Origin: Desulfamplus magnetovallimortis
GTDB taxonomy: Bacteria; Desulfobacterota; Desulfobacteria; Desulfobacterales; Desulfobacteraceae
DNA: 37,637 nt
Assembly (NCBI RefSeq): GCF_900170035.1
Contig: NZ_LT828557.1
Span: forward strand, 65,124-102,760
Reading direction: 5' to 3'
The notes beneath the pieces are model-generated. The model was not told where the DNA came from, made no database searches, and saw only the letters and a program-made list of their open reading frames with translations. This document shows, piece by piece, positions 1-10,900 of this stretch. The stretch's first letter is position 1. Each line of letters opens with the position of its first letter. A program made the translations under genes and the position numbers.

Positions 1-190
1 TTAATATAATGTCAGGAGGGGAATCTGAAGCAGCTATTTTCAATGCCCTTTTTGCATTTCTTGCAGCGGCGATCTTGTACTCATCCTTGAAAAGCTCCAT
101 TAACAGCTCAATATTCTGCTTGTTGTCATCCACAATCAACAGTTTTGCACGTTCATCGGAATCTTGTATCCCATCAAAATTAATGTTCAT
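1..190 (-). CDS. Response regulator, N-terminal part only (runs off the left edge)
   Basis: The visible 63 residues begin with ATG at 190 and hold the start of a CheY-like receiver: the hydrophobic strand LLIVDDNKQN carries the acidic pair that binds Mg2+, followed by helix 1 (IELLMELF) and strand 2 (YKIAAARNAKRAL). The phospho-acceptor Asp would lie just beyond the edge, where the reading ends in DIIL. It lies 78 bp downstream of the hybrid kinase on the same strand, so it is probably co-transcribed and may be a phosphorelay target of it. The output domain is outside the window, so its function (diguanylate cyclase, HD-GYP, DNA binding or single domain) is unknown. A weak AAGGGA stretch lies just upstream of the start. 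Confidence 0.85.
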   Translation of the reverse strand, partial: MNINFDGIQDSDERAKLLIVDDNKQNIELLMELFKDEYKIAAARNAKRALKIAASDSPPDIIL

Positions 191-268
191 GTTCCCTTGT
201 AAAGCTCCTGTTATAATAGCCACTTACGGTTCATACATCATTATGGCAAATCGGCTTTGTCAACTATT

Positions 269-3200
269 TCAAGTCCCCTGCCTGATTTTCAATTCAGTTC
301 TGATTTTACCAATTGTCTCAGATGCTTCGTCAATATCAAAATCATCTATAAACTCAATCAATTCTTCTATTAAGGAATCATCCACAATCCCTTTAAGTTC
401 ATTTTCCATGGATTCAATCCCTGAGCGGGCTGCATTGAGATCATCGTCAAGTATTCTATCAATATGCTCAAGTTCCACCAGCAGTTTTTCAATCTCAAAC
501 TTTTGATTATTCTGCACGCCTGAAGGATTTATTTCAAGTTTTTTTCCTTTGGCATCTGAATAGCCTGCTCCTGCTGTAACATCGCTTTTACCTGAATCTG
601 CATGGGGTGCTCCTGATGTAACATCGTTCTTATCTGAATCTACAGGAGGTGCTCCTGATGTAACATCACTGTTATCTGAATCTACAGGGGGTCTTCCTGA
701 TGTAACATCACTCTTATCTGAAAAATGTTGCTCTATGCCGGACAAAAGCAGTTGCAGTTCTTCTTTAAAAATGATGAATTTTTCATTTGTTCTATCATTT
801 GCCTCCTTGGATGAAATTGCCAACTCAAGGTCAGCCGCTGCTGCAGAAAGCTTAACTGCACCAATATTTGCTGAAACTCCCTTGACAGAATGAACAGAGG
901 CCCTTGCATTTTCAAAAAGCTCATCTTTATGAGAATCCGGTAAAGCCAACAGTGCCTCTGTATCCAGAACAGGCAAAACAGAATCATCTGCTTTAGAAAA
1001 ATCCCTTACAAATGAGCGCAGAAGTTTTTTATAAAGCTTATGGTTATTGTTTGCCCGAAAAAGCCCCTGAAGCACATCAAGTCCATTAATCTCAAAGGGC
1101 GGAATCTGTTTTTCTTCATGTTTCTTGTATCTTTCTTTTGTTACAGAATTTTTATTTTTTTCATATCTTTCAGAGAATTTCTCTCTTTCATCTGTTAAGG
1201 AGTCGTCATGCTTTTCTGCAATTTTTTCACTCTTTTCAAAAATTTTTTCACTCTTTTGAACTTTTTTTTCAGGTTTGGTGCCATAATCTAAAGACGCTGT
1301 ATCCGGTGCCGCCCATTTTGCCAACACTGCAAAAAGAACCTCAGGATCAATTGGCTTTGTAATATAATCGTTCATGCCGGCTTCAAGACACTTTTCACGA
1401 TCACCCTTTAATGCATGGGCAGTCATAGCTATAACCGGAATATGTGAAAAACCCTCACTCTCCCTTATTGCTTTTGTGGCATCAAAACCATTCATTACAG
1501 GCATCTGAATATCCATCAACACAATATCAGGAATCTGATTTACTGATCTTTTAAGATACATTAAAGCTTCTTTGCCATTAACAGCAAAGGCAGTTATAAT
1601 TCCTGCGCTGTTAAGCCACTCCAGAGCAACTTCACGGTTAATTTCATTATCTTCAACAAGAAGAACCCTTTTGCCTTTAAGCATGTAACGATCAGCATCT
1701 ATAAAGCCCAAACCAGAAACAGATTCCCCGGATGACCTGGATACCACTGAATCATGCCTTCCAAAAAGCTCCATGATGGTATCAAAAAGAAGAGACTGAT
1801 TAACAGGTTTGTGCAGAAAAGCATCAAGAAAATTGCGGTCTGTCTGCTGAATAAGATCTTCCCTTGCATGGGCTGAGATCATACATACAATGGGCAATTT
1901 TTCAAGCTCAAGGCCTGTTTTTATCTTTCTTGCAGCATCAATACCGTTCATGCCAACCGGCATTTTCCAGTCCATAAGCACAAGATCAAACGGCTTATTA
2001 CGGGATTCTATCTTTTTGATTGCTTCCTCTCCTGATGATGCTGTCTCAGCATTCATTTTAAAGGAGATTATGGTTGATGAAAGAATATCACGAGCTGTTT
2101 TATTGTCATCAACAATAAGAACCTCAAGCCCTCTTAGATCCCTGGGAGGACTTAATGACAACTGGTGTTTTTCTGCCTGACGTTCAAGGCATGCTGTAAA
2201 AGAAAAACAACTCCCCTTTCCTGGCTGACTTCTAACTTCTATATCTCCTCCCATAAGCCTTGCAAGCTTGCGTGATATAGCAAGGCCAAGGCCGGTTCCC
2301 CCATACTTACGGGTTGTGGAGCCATCTGCCTGGGTAAATGAATCAAAAAGCAATCCAAGGCTTTCTTCAGGAATACCGATACCTGTATCCTCAACTGAAA
2401 ATCTGAGCATAACCCTGTTGTCATGATCAATTGTTTCGCAGGGTTTTGCATCAAAGTTCAATTCATCATCAAACTCTCCCTGCTGATAATTTTCAGATCC
2501 ATTTTTACTCTCATTATTATTTGCCGGATGTAAATTAACTTTGTCCACAGGCAGTGACTCCACCCTGATAATAATCTCCCCTTTTTCTGTAAACTTTATG
2601 GCATTACCCACAAGGTTGATCAAAATCTGCCCAAGACGTACCGAATCACCGATCAGTGCAGCAGGGGTTCCCTCCTCAATAAAAAGAAGAAATTCCAGAC
2701 CCTTATCATCTGCTTTAAAAGCAAACATTTCGGATATATTGGTCATCAAGTCATAAACAGAAAAATTTGCATGTTCCAGTTCAAGCCTTCCTGCCTCAAT
2801 TTTGGAAAAATCAAGGATGTCGTTGATAACTGCAAGCAGTGTTTTTGAGGATACAGTTATTTTTGAAAGGTACTGTTGCTGTTTTTCTGAAAGAGACGTA
2901 CGTCTTAAAAGATCTGTAAGTCCCATCACGGCATTCAAGGGGGTTCTTATCTCATGACTCATATTGGCAAGAAATTCACTTTTTGCCTTAGATGACGCAA
3001 GTGCTGCCTCTTTTTCCATCTCAATTGCCTGCTGCTCAATACGTCTTGTTATATCCTTCATTGTGCCTTCAAGGAGCTTTTCCCCATTTTCATAATCGCA
3101 AAGATGGACATTAAGTTCAGCCCAGAAAACAGAACCATCTCTTTTTTTCATGAGAACTTCATATCCTTCAAGGGAACCGCTGGTTTTCAAATGAGCTATA

Positions 3201-4456
3201 ACCTTCAGACGATCCTCACTCTTTTCATAGATGTTTGCAATATGATCATTTATGGATCTTCTCATCTCTTCAATTGAAGTGTAGCCAAGCATCTTTAGCA
3301 TGGCGCGGTTGGCAGTCAGAAGTTCTCCTTTTTCCGTAGTCTGGTAGATACCTTCTGTGGCATTGTTAAAGATATTTTTATACTTTAAAGCCATTTTTTT
3401 CAGATTCATCTGTTCCTGCTGGAGATTTTCAGCCATCTGATTAAGTGTACGAGCAAGAACAGATATTTCACGGCCAGGAGGTATTTCAAGTCGGACATCA
3501 AGATCTCCGTCTGATATTCTGGCAGCACCATCTTTCATCATATTTATGGGATTTGCCATGTAATTGCCAAGATAGATTGCTGCTGCTACAACAAAGGGAA
3601 GAATTAACAAAAAAGTAACAATAGATTTTACAAGCAGCTTTTTCTGATATTGTTTTACAGTTGCAGCAGAGATATCAACACCAAGAACACCTGCTCTTTT
3701 GCCGGAGCTGTCATAAAAAGGAGCATATCCGGAAAGCCATGTTCCCCATTTATCAGTATAGAGTTCATTCTCAATTACAGGAGCTTTCATTGTGGCAAAG
3801 ATCTGTTTTAGAAGAGGGCTTGCATCTTGATAAATGTCACCCAAATTTGCAATCTGTTCCGGATCTGTCTCAGCATCAACAACAAACATTATTGCATCTG
3901 TTTTAACCCGTTTATCTTGCTCATCTTCCTTGTTGACGACTTCCTTTTGTACATTGTCCTTCTGAACTGCTTCCTTTGTTACGCCTTCTTTTTGAACCCT
4001 CTCTTTTTGCAAACGTTCTTTCTGGGTTTCATCTTGTTGCAGAAGTTCCCTGTTCAATAAGTTGATACTCCTCATTAAGTTGACACTCCTCATTGTATAA
4101 ATAAAGTGAATGTCACTTGATTTATCCCTGATTTTCTGAATGGAGTGCTTAATTTCCCCATATTCCTTGGATAATTGCATGGATGGATCAAGCAAGGTTT
4201 GATGAAGATCACCATCCACCTGAATTGAAGCAATGGCAACAATGTCATAAAGGCGCCTTTTTATGTCATACATCACCTGTTTGGATGCTTCATGGTAAAA
4301 TATCACCGTTACAAGCGTGCTCACAATTACTGAAACAGCAAGAAAAACAAATATCAGATAACGTGAAATTGGAAGATCATTTAGATTTGATTTTATTTTT
4401 TTAAACACGATATATCTTTGCCTCATTAACTCAAAGTTGTCACCTATGATCGGCAT
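269..4456 (-). CDS. Hybrid sensor histidine kinase (HAMP-PAS-HisKA-HATPase-REC-REC-Hpt)
   Basis: A 1395-residue membrane phosphorelay kinase. TM1 is at about 31-54, the periplasmic sensor at 55-280, TM2 at about 281-303, and HAMP at 304-355. A PAS domain follows (about 360-475, ending in the PAC-like [13 protein letters not shown]). HisKA contains [14 protein letters not shown] with the phospho-His near residue 501. HATPase has the N box [16 protein letters not shown] and [10 protein letters not shown]. Receiver 1 starts at about 775 (VLIVDDN, LMDWKMP) and receiver 2 at about 925 (VLLVEDN, LMDIQMP). An Hpt domain carries VHSVKG (His near 1189). This is the BarA-type order, with all relay residues intact. 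Two low-complexity repeat inserts are unusual: a charged QKE-type run in the sensor (about 142-177) and four 14-residue units after Hpt. The start is uncertain: the ATG at 4456 lies in a palindromic element with AAGG directly abutting it, while ATG at 4426 is also possible. Ligand unknown. Confidence 0.93.
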   Translation of the reverse strand: MPIIGDNFELMRQRYIVFKKIKSNLNDLPISRYLIFVFLAVSVIVSTLVTVIFYHEASKQVMYDIKRRLYDIVAIASIQVDGDLHQTLLDPSMQLSKEYGEIKHSIQKIRDKSSDIHFIYTMRSVNLMRSINLLNRELLQQDETQKERLQKERVQKEGVTKEAVQKDNVQKEVVNKEDEQDKRVKTDAIMFVVDAETDPEQIANLGDIYQDASPLLKQIFATMKAPVIENELYTDKWGTWLSGYAPFYDSSGKRAGVLGVDISAATVKQYQKKLLVKSIVTFLLILPFVVAAAIYLGNYMANPINMMKDGAARISDGDLDVRLEIPPGREISVLARTLNQMAENLQQEQMNLKKMALKYKNIFNNATEGIYQTTEKGELLTANRAMLKMLGYTSIEEMRRSINDHIANIYEKSEDRLKVIAHLKTSGSLEGYEVLMKKRDGSVFWAELNVHLCDYENGEKLLEGTMKDITRRIEQQAIEMEKEAALASSKAKSEFLANMSHEIRTPLNAVMGLTDLLRRTSLSEKQQQYLSKITVSSKTLLAVINDILDFSKIEAGRLELEHANFSVYDLMTNISEMFAFKADDKGLEFLLFIEEGTPAALIGDSVRLGQILINLVGNAIKFTEKGEIIIRVESLPVDKVNLHPANNNESKNGSENYQQGEFDDELNFDAKPCETIDHDNRVMLRFSVEDTGIGIPEESLGLLFDSFTQADGSTTRKYGGTGLGLAISRKLARLMGGDIEVRSQPGKGSCFSFTACLERQAEKHQLSLSPPRDLRGLEVLIVDDNKTARDILSSTIISFKMNAETASSGEEAIKKIESRNKPFDLVLMDWKMPVGMNGIDAARKIKTGLELEKLPIVCMISAHAREDLIQQTDRNFLDAFLHKPVNQSLLFDTIMELFGRHDSVVSRSSGESVSGLGFIDADRYMLKGKRVLLVEDNEINREVALEWLNSAGIITAFAVNGKEALMYLKRSVNQIPDIVLMDIQMPVMNGFDATKAIRESEGFSHIPVIAMTAHALKGDREKCLEAGMNDYITKPIDPEVLFAVLAKWAAPDTASLDYGTKPEKKVQKSEKIFEKSEKIAEKHDDSLTDEREKFSERYEKNKNSVTKERYKKHEEKQIPPFEINGLDVLQGLFRANNNHKLYKKLLRSFVRDFSKADDSVLPVLDTEALLALPDSHKDELFENARASVHSVKGVSANIGAVKLSAAAADLELAISSKEANDRTNEKFIIFKEELQLLLSGIEQHFSDKSDVTSGRPPVDSDNSDVTSGAPPVDSDKNDVTSGAPHADSGKSDVTAGAGYSDAKGKKLEINPSGVQNNQKFEIEKLLVELEHIDRILDDDLNAARSGIESMENELKGIVDDSLIEELIEFIDDFDIDEASETIGKIRTELKIRQGT
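567..722 (-). repeat. In-frame 42-bp tandem repeat, about 3.7 copies, in the hybrid kinase C-terminus
   Basis: Units at 567-608, 609-650, 651-692 and 693-722 (partial) encode 14-residue repeats of the pattern SDVTSGxPPVDSDK between the Hpt domain and the C-terminal helical tail. The units differ by only a few bases, and the frame is kept because 42 is a multiple of three. Confidence 0.9.
3927..4094 (-). repeat. In-frame 15-bp (x7) and 18-bp (x2) repeats in the kinase sensor domain
   Basis: From 3927 to 4031 seven diverged 15-bp units encode pentapeptides such as [10 protein letters not shown] and VQKDN. From 4059 to 4094 an 18-bp unit is duplicated (one base differs) and encodes the [12 protein letters not shown] pair. 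Both lie in the predicted extracytoplasmic sensor between TM1 and TM2, giving a highly charged insert. Confidence 0.85.
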
Positions 4457-4577
4457 CCTTCATATCAGATTAAAGTACTTTACACTTCTTGTCTGGAATA
4501 GAGACGCAATGCATTGAGTCTCTACCGTCGGGTTATTTTGCCATTGGAAAAGTGTAAACCGGCAAATGAAGGATGCC
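4452..4577. repeat. MITE-like element with nested inverted repeats
   Basis: The ends are a perfect 12-bp inverted repeat, GGCATCCTTCAT at 4452-4463 and ATGAAGGATGCC at 4566-4577. Inside them is a second 9-bp inverted pair (TTTACACTT 4479-4487, AAGTGTAAA 4550-4558). At the centre is a near-perfect palindrome with arms TAGAGAC and GTCTCTA (4499-4524). No transposase is encoded. The left end overlaps the first codon of the hybrid kinase. Whether it is mobile is inference. Confidence 0.7.
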
Positions 4578-4996
4578 CTATGATCTTGTAAGCTTTGTCA
4601 ACATTTTCTGAATAAGGATTCCCAAGATTAAAAAAGATAAGGCAGACTTATCTATCCTGAGCATCCTATCCATCCTGGTTATCCTGGTTCAGACAACAGC
4701 AATAACTTATGCAAAAGCAATAAGATGTCGATTTTGAGCATTAAAATTTCCAAATTAAAGTCCACTTCTTGAAGAGAAGTCTCCTACCTTACCTAATTTT
4801 AATGATCAACAAAACTCTCTTTTACATTAATTTTACATATCAGACAACAGATCATTTATATAATCTTAAGCTCTTGTTTTTAAATATTTTTTTAACATTT
4901 TTTCATACCGTGAAGCATTATCATGCCTTAAAGTAACAGAGCTGTCCATTCTCCTTCTCTTGTATTTCAATCCGTTCTAAAATATATGAACCCATT
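4457..4996. other. Divergent intergenic region, repeat-rich
   Basis: 540 bp between the kinase and pfaC starts. The left 290 bp are filled by the nested-palindrome element and R1 copy A. The rest is AT-rich and contains a small hairpin (ACTTCT/AGAAGT near 4767-4783) and a TATAAT at 4859-4864 that could be a -10 box for pfaC, although no well-spaced -35 is visible. No gene is seen. Confidence 0.6.
4576..4740 (-). repeat. Dispersed intergenic repeat family R1, copy A
   Basis: About 165 bp that match, in inverted orientation, the segment at 28391-28565. Shared landmarks are CTTGTAAGCTTTGT, CTGAATAAGGATTCCCAAG, ATCCTGGTTCAGACAAC and AGCAATAAGATGTCGATTTT. A shorter third copy is at 20520-20645. 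It is non-coding in both long copies. Confidence 0.85.
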
Positions 4997-7900
4997 ATGA
5001 AAAAATTAACAGGAAAAATAGCAGTTACAGGGATATCCGGCATCTTTCCCGGAGCCGGCAACGGCAATCTTACAAAGTTCTGCCGCAATATAATGGAAAA
5101 AAAGGAATCCATTGTCAAGATTCCACAGGAGAGGTGGGCTCTACATAGAGAATCTGTTCTCTCCAAAAGCTATCTTCCAGACACAGCATGTTCTGACCGT
5201 GCAGGAATTGTCACAGGATTTGATTTTGATCCCCACGGATACAGCCTTGACAGACAACTGCTTCTTGAGCTTGACCCACTTCACCATATGGTGCTTCATG
5301 CGGGAAGGGATGCACTGTCACAGTGTTATCACTCTCCATCAATACTTTCAAAAACAGGCGTTGTTCTTGCTGCAATTGCCCTGCCAACGGAAAAAAGCTC
5401 AAAGCTTGCCTGGAAGATTATTATGGAGAATCAACATTTTCCGGACTTATCTTTTCACAAAGGTAGTGCAAAAATATCCTGTTATGACGCACTTGCAGCA
5501 AGTATGGTATCAATGCCTGCGGCCTTACTTGCCAGGGCGCTTTCTCTTAAAGGAGGCTGTTTTACCCTGGATGCTGCCTGTGCATCATCACTATATGCCA
5601 TCAAAATTGCCTGTGAACAGCTCAATTCCGGCAAAACTGACATGATGATTGCAGGCGGAGTTTCAAGGCCTGACTCCCTTTACACCCAGACAGGTTTTAC
5701 ACAACTTAAAGCTCTTTCACCAACCGGCAAATGCGCCCCCTTTGATAAAAGCGCCAACGGACTTGTGGTGGGGGAAGGTGCCGGCATTGTTGTATTAAAA
5801 CGCCTTAATGATGCTATCCGCTGCAAAGATACCATATATGGAGTAATAGCAGGCTCAGGATGGTCAAACGACATAGAGGGAAACCTTGTTGCCCCTGCCT
5901 CAGAAGGGCAGATACGGGCAATGGAATCTGCTTACAGAAGTGCCGGATGGTCTCCAGGGGATGTTCAATATATTGAGTGTCACGGTTCGGCCACCCCTGT
6001 TGGAGACAACATTGAACTGAATTCCATGTCAACCCTCTGGCAAAATGCAGGACTTGGCAATGACGGATGTGCCATTGGCTCAATCAAATCAATGACTGGC
6101 CATCTTTTGACAGCAGCAGGGGCAGCAGGATTCATAAAGACCTTGCTTGCAATGAATGAAAAAAGCCTTCCTCCATCACTCAATTTCTCGGAACCAACAG
6201 ATAACAGCCCACTGCACACAACAGGATTCCATGTTCAGACAAAACCTGAAGAGTGGCTCCCCTACCCCCTTAAATCAGATTCAGCTTTCTCTGTAAAACC
6301 TTCATTGGCCACAAAAAGGCGTGCAGGCGTCAGCGCCTTTGGATTTGGCGGTATAAATGCCCATATTCTTCTTGAAGAGTTCCGGCCGAACAGACCATCC
6401 ATACCTGTAAAAGCTAAGGCAACTGAATCTTTTTCATACAAAAAGCATGAAGAGAAAAAAAGAGAAATATCTGACTCCCTGAAGAGTGAGATTAATATTG
6501 CAATTGTGGGAATGGAATGCATAACAGGTCATTTTTCTGACATCCACACGTTAAAAAAAATGCTTTTAAGTGAACCTCTCGAGACAGAGCAAATTACCTC
6601 CGGAGATTTTTCTGATTTCAGTAATAATTCAAGTAATAATAATAGATCTGCAACCACAGAAAACAACATTAAATCAAGGGATACTTCACAAAGGGACACT
6701 TCACAAAGGGATACTTCAGGATGTAAAACTTCAGGATGGATACAAGAGATCATAACCCATGCAGGAGAGTTCCACATACCACCGAATCAGATAGGTGATA
6801 TTCTACCGCAACATCTGGTCATGCTTAAAGCAGCCAAGGCAGCAGTCAAAGATGCTGGGATTGCTCCAAGACCATCCAATGAAGATGCTCCAAGAACAAG
6901 ATTCGGAGCTGTCATTGGCATTGAGTTTGACTATGGAGCAACGGATTTTCATATCAGATGGCAACTCCAAAAGATGCTTAAAAAAGAGCAATCAAAACAA
7001 AAAAACTCAGGAACTCACTATGCAAAACTCATTGAGATTCTTGATATTCCACCCCTTACACCTGAAAGAACCCTTGGGGCACTTGGTGGCATTGTTGCAA
7101 GCAGAGTGGCTCGTGAGTTCAAACTTGGAGGCCCGTGTTTCACCGTATCATCAGGTGCGGATTCAGGTATAAAAGCCCTTGATATTGCAATTGAATCCCT
7201 TAGCTCCGGAGAGACTGACACATTTTTATGCGGCTGCGTTGATATGGCAGGCGATATTCGTCAACAGGCAATCAATGCAGGATTGAGGAAGCATGATCTA
7301 TCCCCTTTTGTATCTTTTGATCTATCTTCAAAGGGAATTGCTCCTTCTGAAGGTGCTGCAGCCGTGGTACTAAAAACCCTTGATAAGGCAAAAAAGGATG
7401 GAGACAGAATTTACGCTGTGATAAAAGGCACTGGCACAGCATCAGGCGGGGAGTTTTCCATTGAAAAAAATGATCATCAAATCTCCCTTGAAAATCTGAA
7501 ATCTGTATATTCCGATTCATTGAATCAAGCGCTCAACCGCTCCCACAAATCATTCAGAGATATTGAACTTTATCAGGCCCATGGAAGTTGTGATACCTTT
7601 GAGAAGGAGATTGAAAGTAACTTTCTCTGTTCCCACAAAGAGTGGAATAAATCTGCTCCGAGGCTCTCATGTGCCATAGGCTCTGCTTCATCATTTGCAG
7701 GATATACATACAGTATATCAGGTATGCTTTCACTTATAAATTCTGCTCTTTCTCTCCATCACCGGATTCTTCCACCTTTAAAAAGCTTTACTGAACCAGA
7801 AAAAGATTTAAAAGAACAAACCAGCTATACACATTCCCATGAGTGGCACAATTCATGTTTTTATTTTCCAAAATTTCCCGGGTTCTGGATAAAAAAAGAG

Positions 7901-10900
7901 CATTCAAAAGAGAGAGTTGCAACTCTGTCATCAATGACCCCTTATGGAAGCTGCTCCCATGTAGTAATGGCATCACATGAAGATACACAAAAAAATTTAC
8001 TGACTTTTTCTCAATCAGACATTCCATTAACAGAAAAAGATACTGACAGAAATATAGCATCCTATTCAAAAATCCCATATGACAAAAAAAACCTGTATGT
8101 AATAAAAACCACCCATGGTTTACAACTGCCCCATGATGCACAAATATCTCCTGATACAACAATATCTCACGATGCAAAAATATCTCATGATGTAAAAATA
8201 TCTCATGATGTAAAAATATCTCATGATGTAAAAATATCACCCGACATAAAAATACCACATGATGCAAAAATTGCGTTTCTCTATCCTGGTTCAGGAAATC
8301 ACTTTCCTGGCATGGGGCGTGGTCTCGGAGTACTTTTTCCTGACATCATGGATGATCTGGATAAACAGGGAGCATCACTTCAACGCCGTATGCTGCCGGA
8401 GCTATACTACCCAAGACGAATATCATGGCAAAATGGCTGGCAGACAGATGCCATGTCAAAAATCAACAGCCATGCACATAATATGATATTTGGACAAGTT
8501 TCTTTTGGAACACTCATGACCCGTATTGCTGAAAAATTTTCCATTCTCCCCGATGCATCCATAGGGCATAGCCTTGGGGAAACTGCGGGACTTTTTGCTT
8601 TAAAGGCATGGGATAATCCTGAAGAGATGCTCGCCCGAATGGAAAATTCTGATCTTTTTACAAAAAAACTTGGGGGAGAGTATCTTGCAGCATCAAAGCT
8701 CTGGAAATTAGAGAATAATGAAAAACCAATATGGTATGTAGCAACAGTCAACCGCAACAGGGAATTTGTGGAACAAGAGATACAAAATGGTGGGTACACA
8801 CGGCTCTACCTTCTGATTGTTAATACACCGGAAGAGAGTGTCATTGGAGGCCATAAAGATGATGTTGAAAAATTCATCAGACGTACCAGATGCGGTTCAA
8901 TGCCTTTAGACGGCGTTGTTACTGTTCACTGTCCAATAGCGAAGATGTGCAAAGATGACTACCTTGCCCTGCACCGTTTCCCGTGTACTCCTCCCCCGAA
9001 TATTGATTTTTACAGTTGCGCATGGGGTAAAACCTATATTCCTGACACTGAAACAACTGCACAGTCGATTCTTGATCAGGCACTGTATGGCTTTGATTAT
9101 ACCCGCCTGATTGAACAGGCATGGCAGGACGGTATCCGTGTTTTTATTGAAATGGGACCTGGAAATTCCTGCACCAGAGCTGTCAAAAAGATACTTGGAA
9201 AACGTAAAGAGAGCTACCTTGCAATATCCCTCTCATCAAAGGAAGAGCCTGAACATCTAACTTTGCTGAAGGGGCTTGCCACACTCAAAGCCTGTGGAGT
9301 ACCAGTTGATCTTACCCCTCTTTACAATGGTGGGACAGCATTAGAAGTATCCAAAACACTAAAAGATTCAGAAATTTCACGCAATAATGAAAATTTTCAT
9401 GGTAAATCAAGATTAATTCATCTGCCCGCCCATAAACTCAACCATATTGAATCAATAATAATCTCCAGGGAAATTGAACAAAATGCCTTTTCTAAATCTG
9501 AATCCAGACAAACTGAACAGGAAAGCTTGCCTCAATCTGTATCCAGGCAAACTGAACAGGAAAGCTTGTCTCAATCTGTATCCAGACAAACTGAACAGGA
9601 GAGATCTTCTCAATCATCCTATGCCCCCACGGAAAAATTCTTTACACAAGATTATCGCAATGACTGTACAGAAGATAAATCCGAAGAGTGTGACTCTTCA
9701 TTTACCAGGATTTCTGCTCAATTCCCCTGGAATCCTGAACAAATGGTACAAACAAACAGTACAACAGCAGATGCTCACATCAAGTTCCTTGAATTTTCAC
9801 AAAATAACATGGCTGAACTTGAAAAGCAGTTTAGCTCCCTGACCACCCTTGCCTCAGCACTCCTGGCTAATGGGCACGAAATATCATCTCCAGATGTCTC
9901 ACATTCAGATGTCTCACATTCAGATGTCTCACTTCCGGATTTCTCACGTACTGATCTCTCGTTTTCAGATATCTCACTTACAAACATCCCATTGCCAGAT
10001 GTCTCACTTCCAGGCACCTTATTTTCAGATATATCATTTCCTGAGTTAGAAAATGATTCGGTAACACCCCCCCAAAATTATCCTGCTCCACTTTTTGACT
10101 ACAATATGTGCATGGAATTTGCTACAGGACTTGCTGGAAATGTTCTTGGAGAGCCTTTCCGCATAATTGACACATATCCGGTAAGAGTAAGACTGCCTGA
10201 TACCCCGCTAATGCTTGTTGATCGAATCATGGCAATTGAAGGAGAAATGCTCTCTCTGTCATCCGGCAAAATTATAACACAACACGATGTCAGGGAAAAA
10301 GCTTGGTACCTTGACGGCGGTAAGGCTCCTGTATCCATATCAATTGAAGCTGGCCAGGCTGATCTTTTTCTTTGTTCCTGGCTTGGAATTGACCATGTAG
10401 TAAAGGGGAAAAGACGTTACCGCCTGCTGGATGCAAAAGTCACATTTCATAGAACCCTGCCGGAACCAGGTGAAACCATAGAGTACCACATAGAAATTGA
10501 CAGATTTCTTAAGCAGGGAGATATTTACCTTTTCTTTTTCCACTACAAAGGCTACATAAATGAAGAGCTTCTGATATCCATGCGGGATGGATGTGCAGGT
10601 TTTTTCACCCTTGATGAGGTAAAAAATTCAGGTGGAATAATCCTGAAAAAAGAAGAGTTGTATAAAGAGACAGATGAAATCGACACAAACACCCAAAAAC
10701 AGGCAAACCTGAAGAGAGTAACAGAATCCTTTAATGAGACTGAGGTGGAAAAACTCCGCCTTGGAGACCTTGAAGGTGCATTTGGTTCAGCCTTTGCGGG
10801 ACTTACCCTTGGAAAAGGCATGAGGCTTCCCGGAGGCAGGATGCATCTTATTGACCGAGTATTACAATTAAACCCCAAAGGGGGCAGATTCGGTCAGGGT

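Noticed and set aside
567-722. Diversity-generating retroelement target in the kinase C-terminus
   Set aside because: No reverse transcriptase or template repeat is present. The changes are tandem-unit differences and not adenine-specific.
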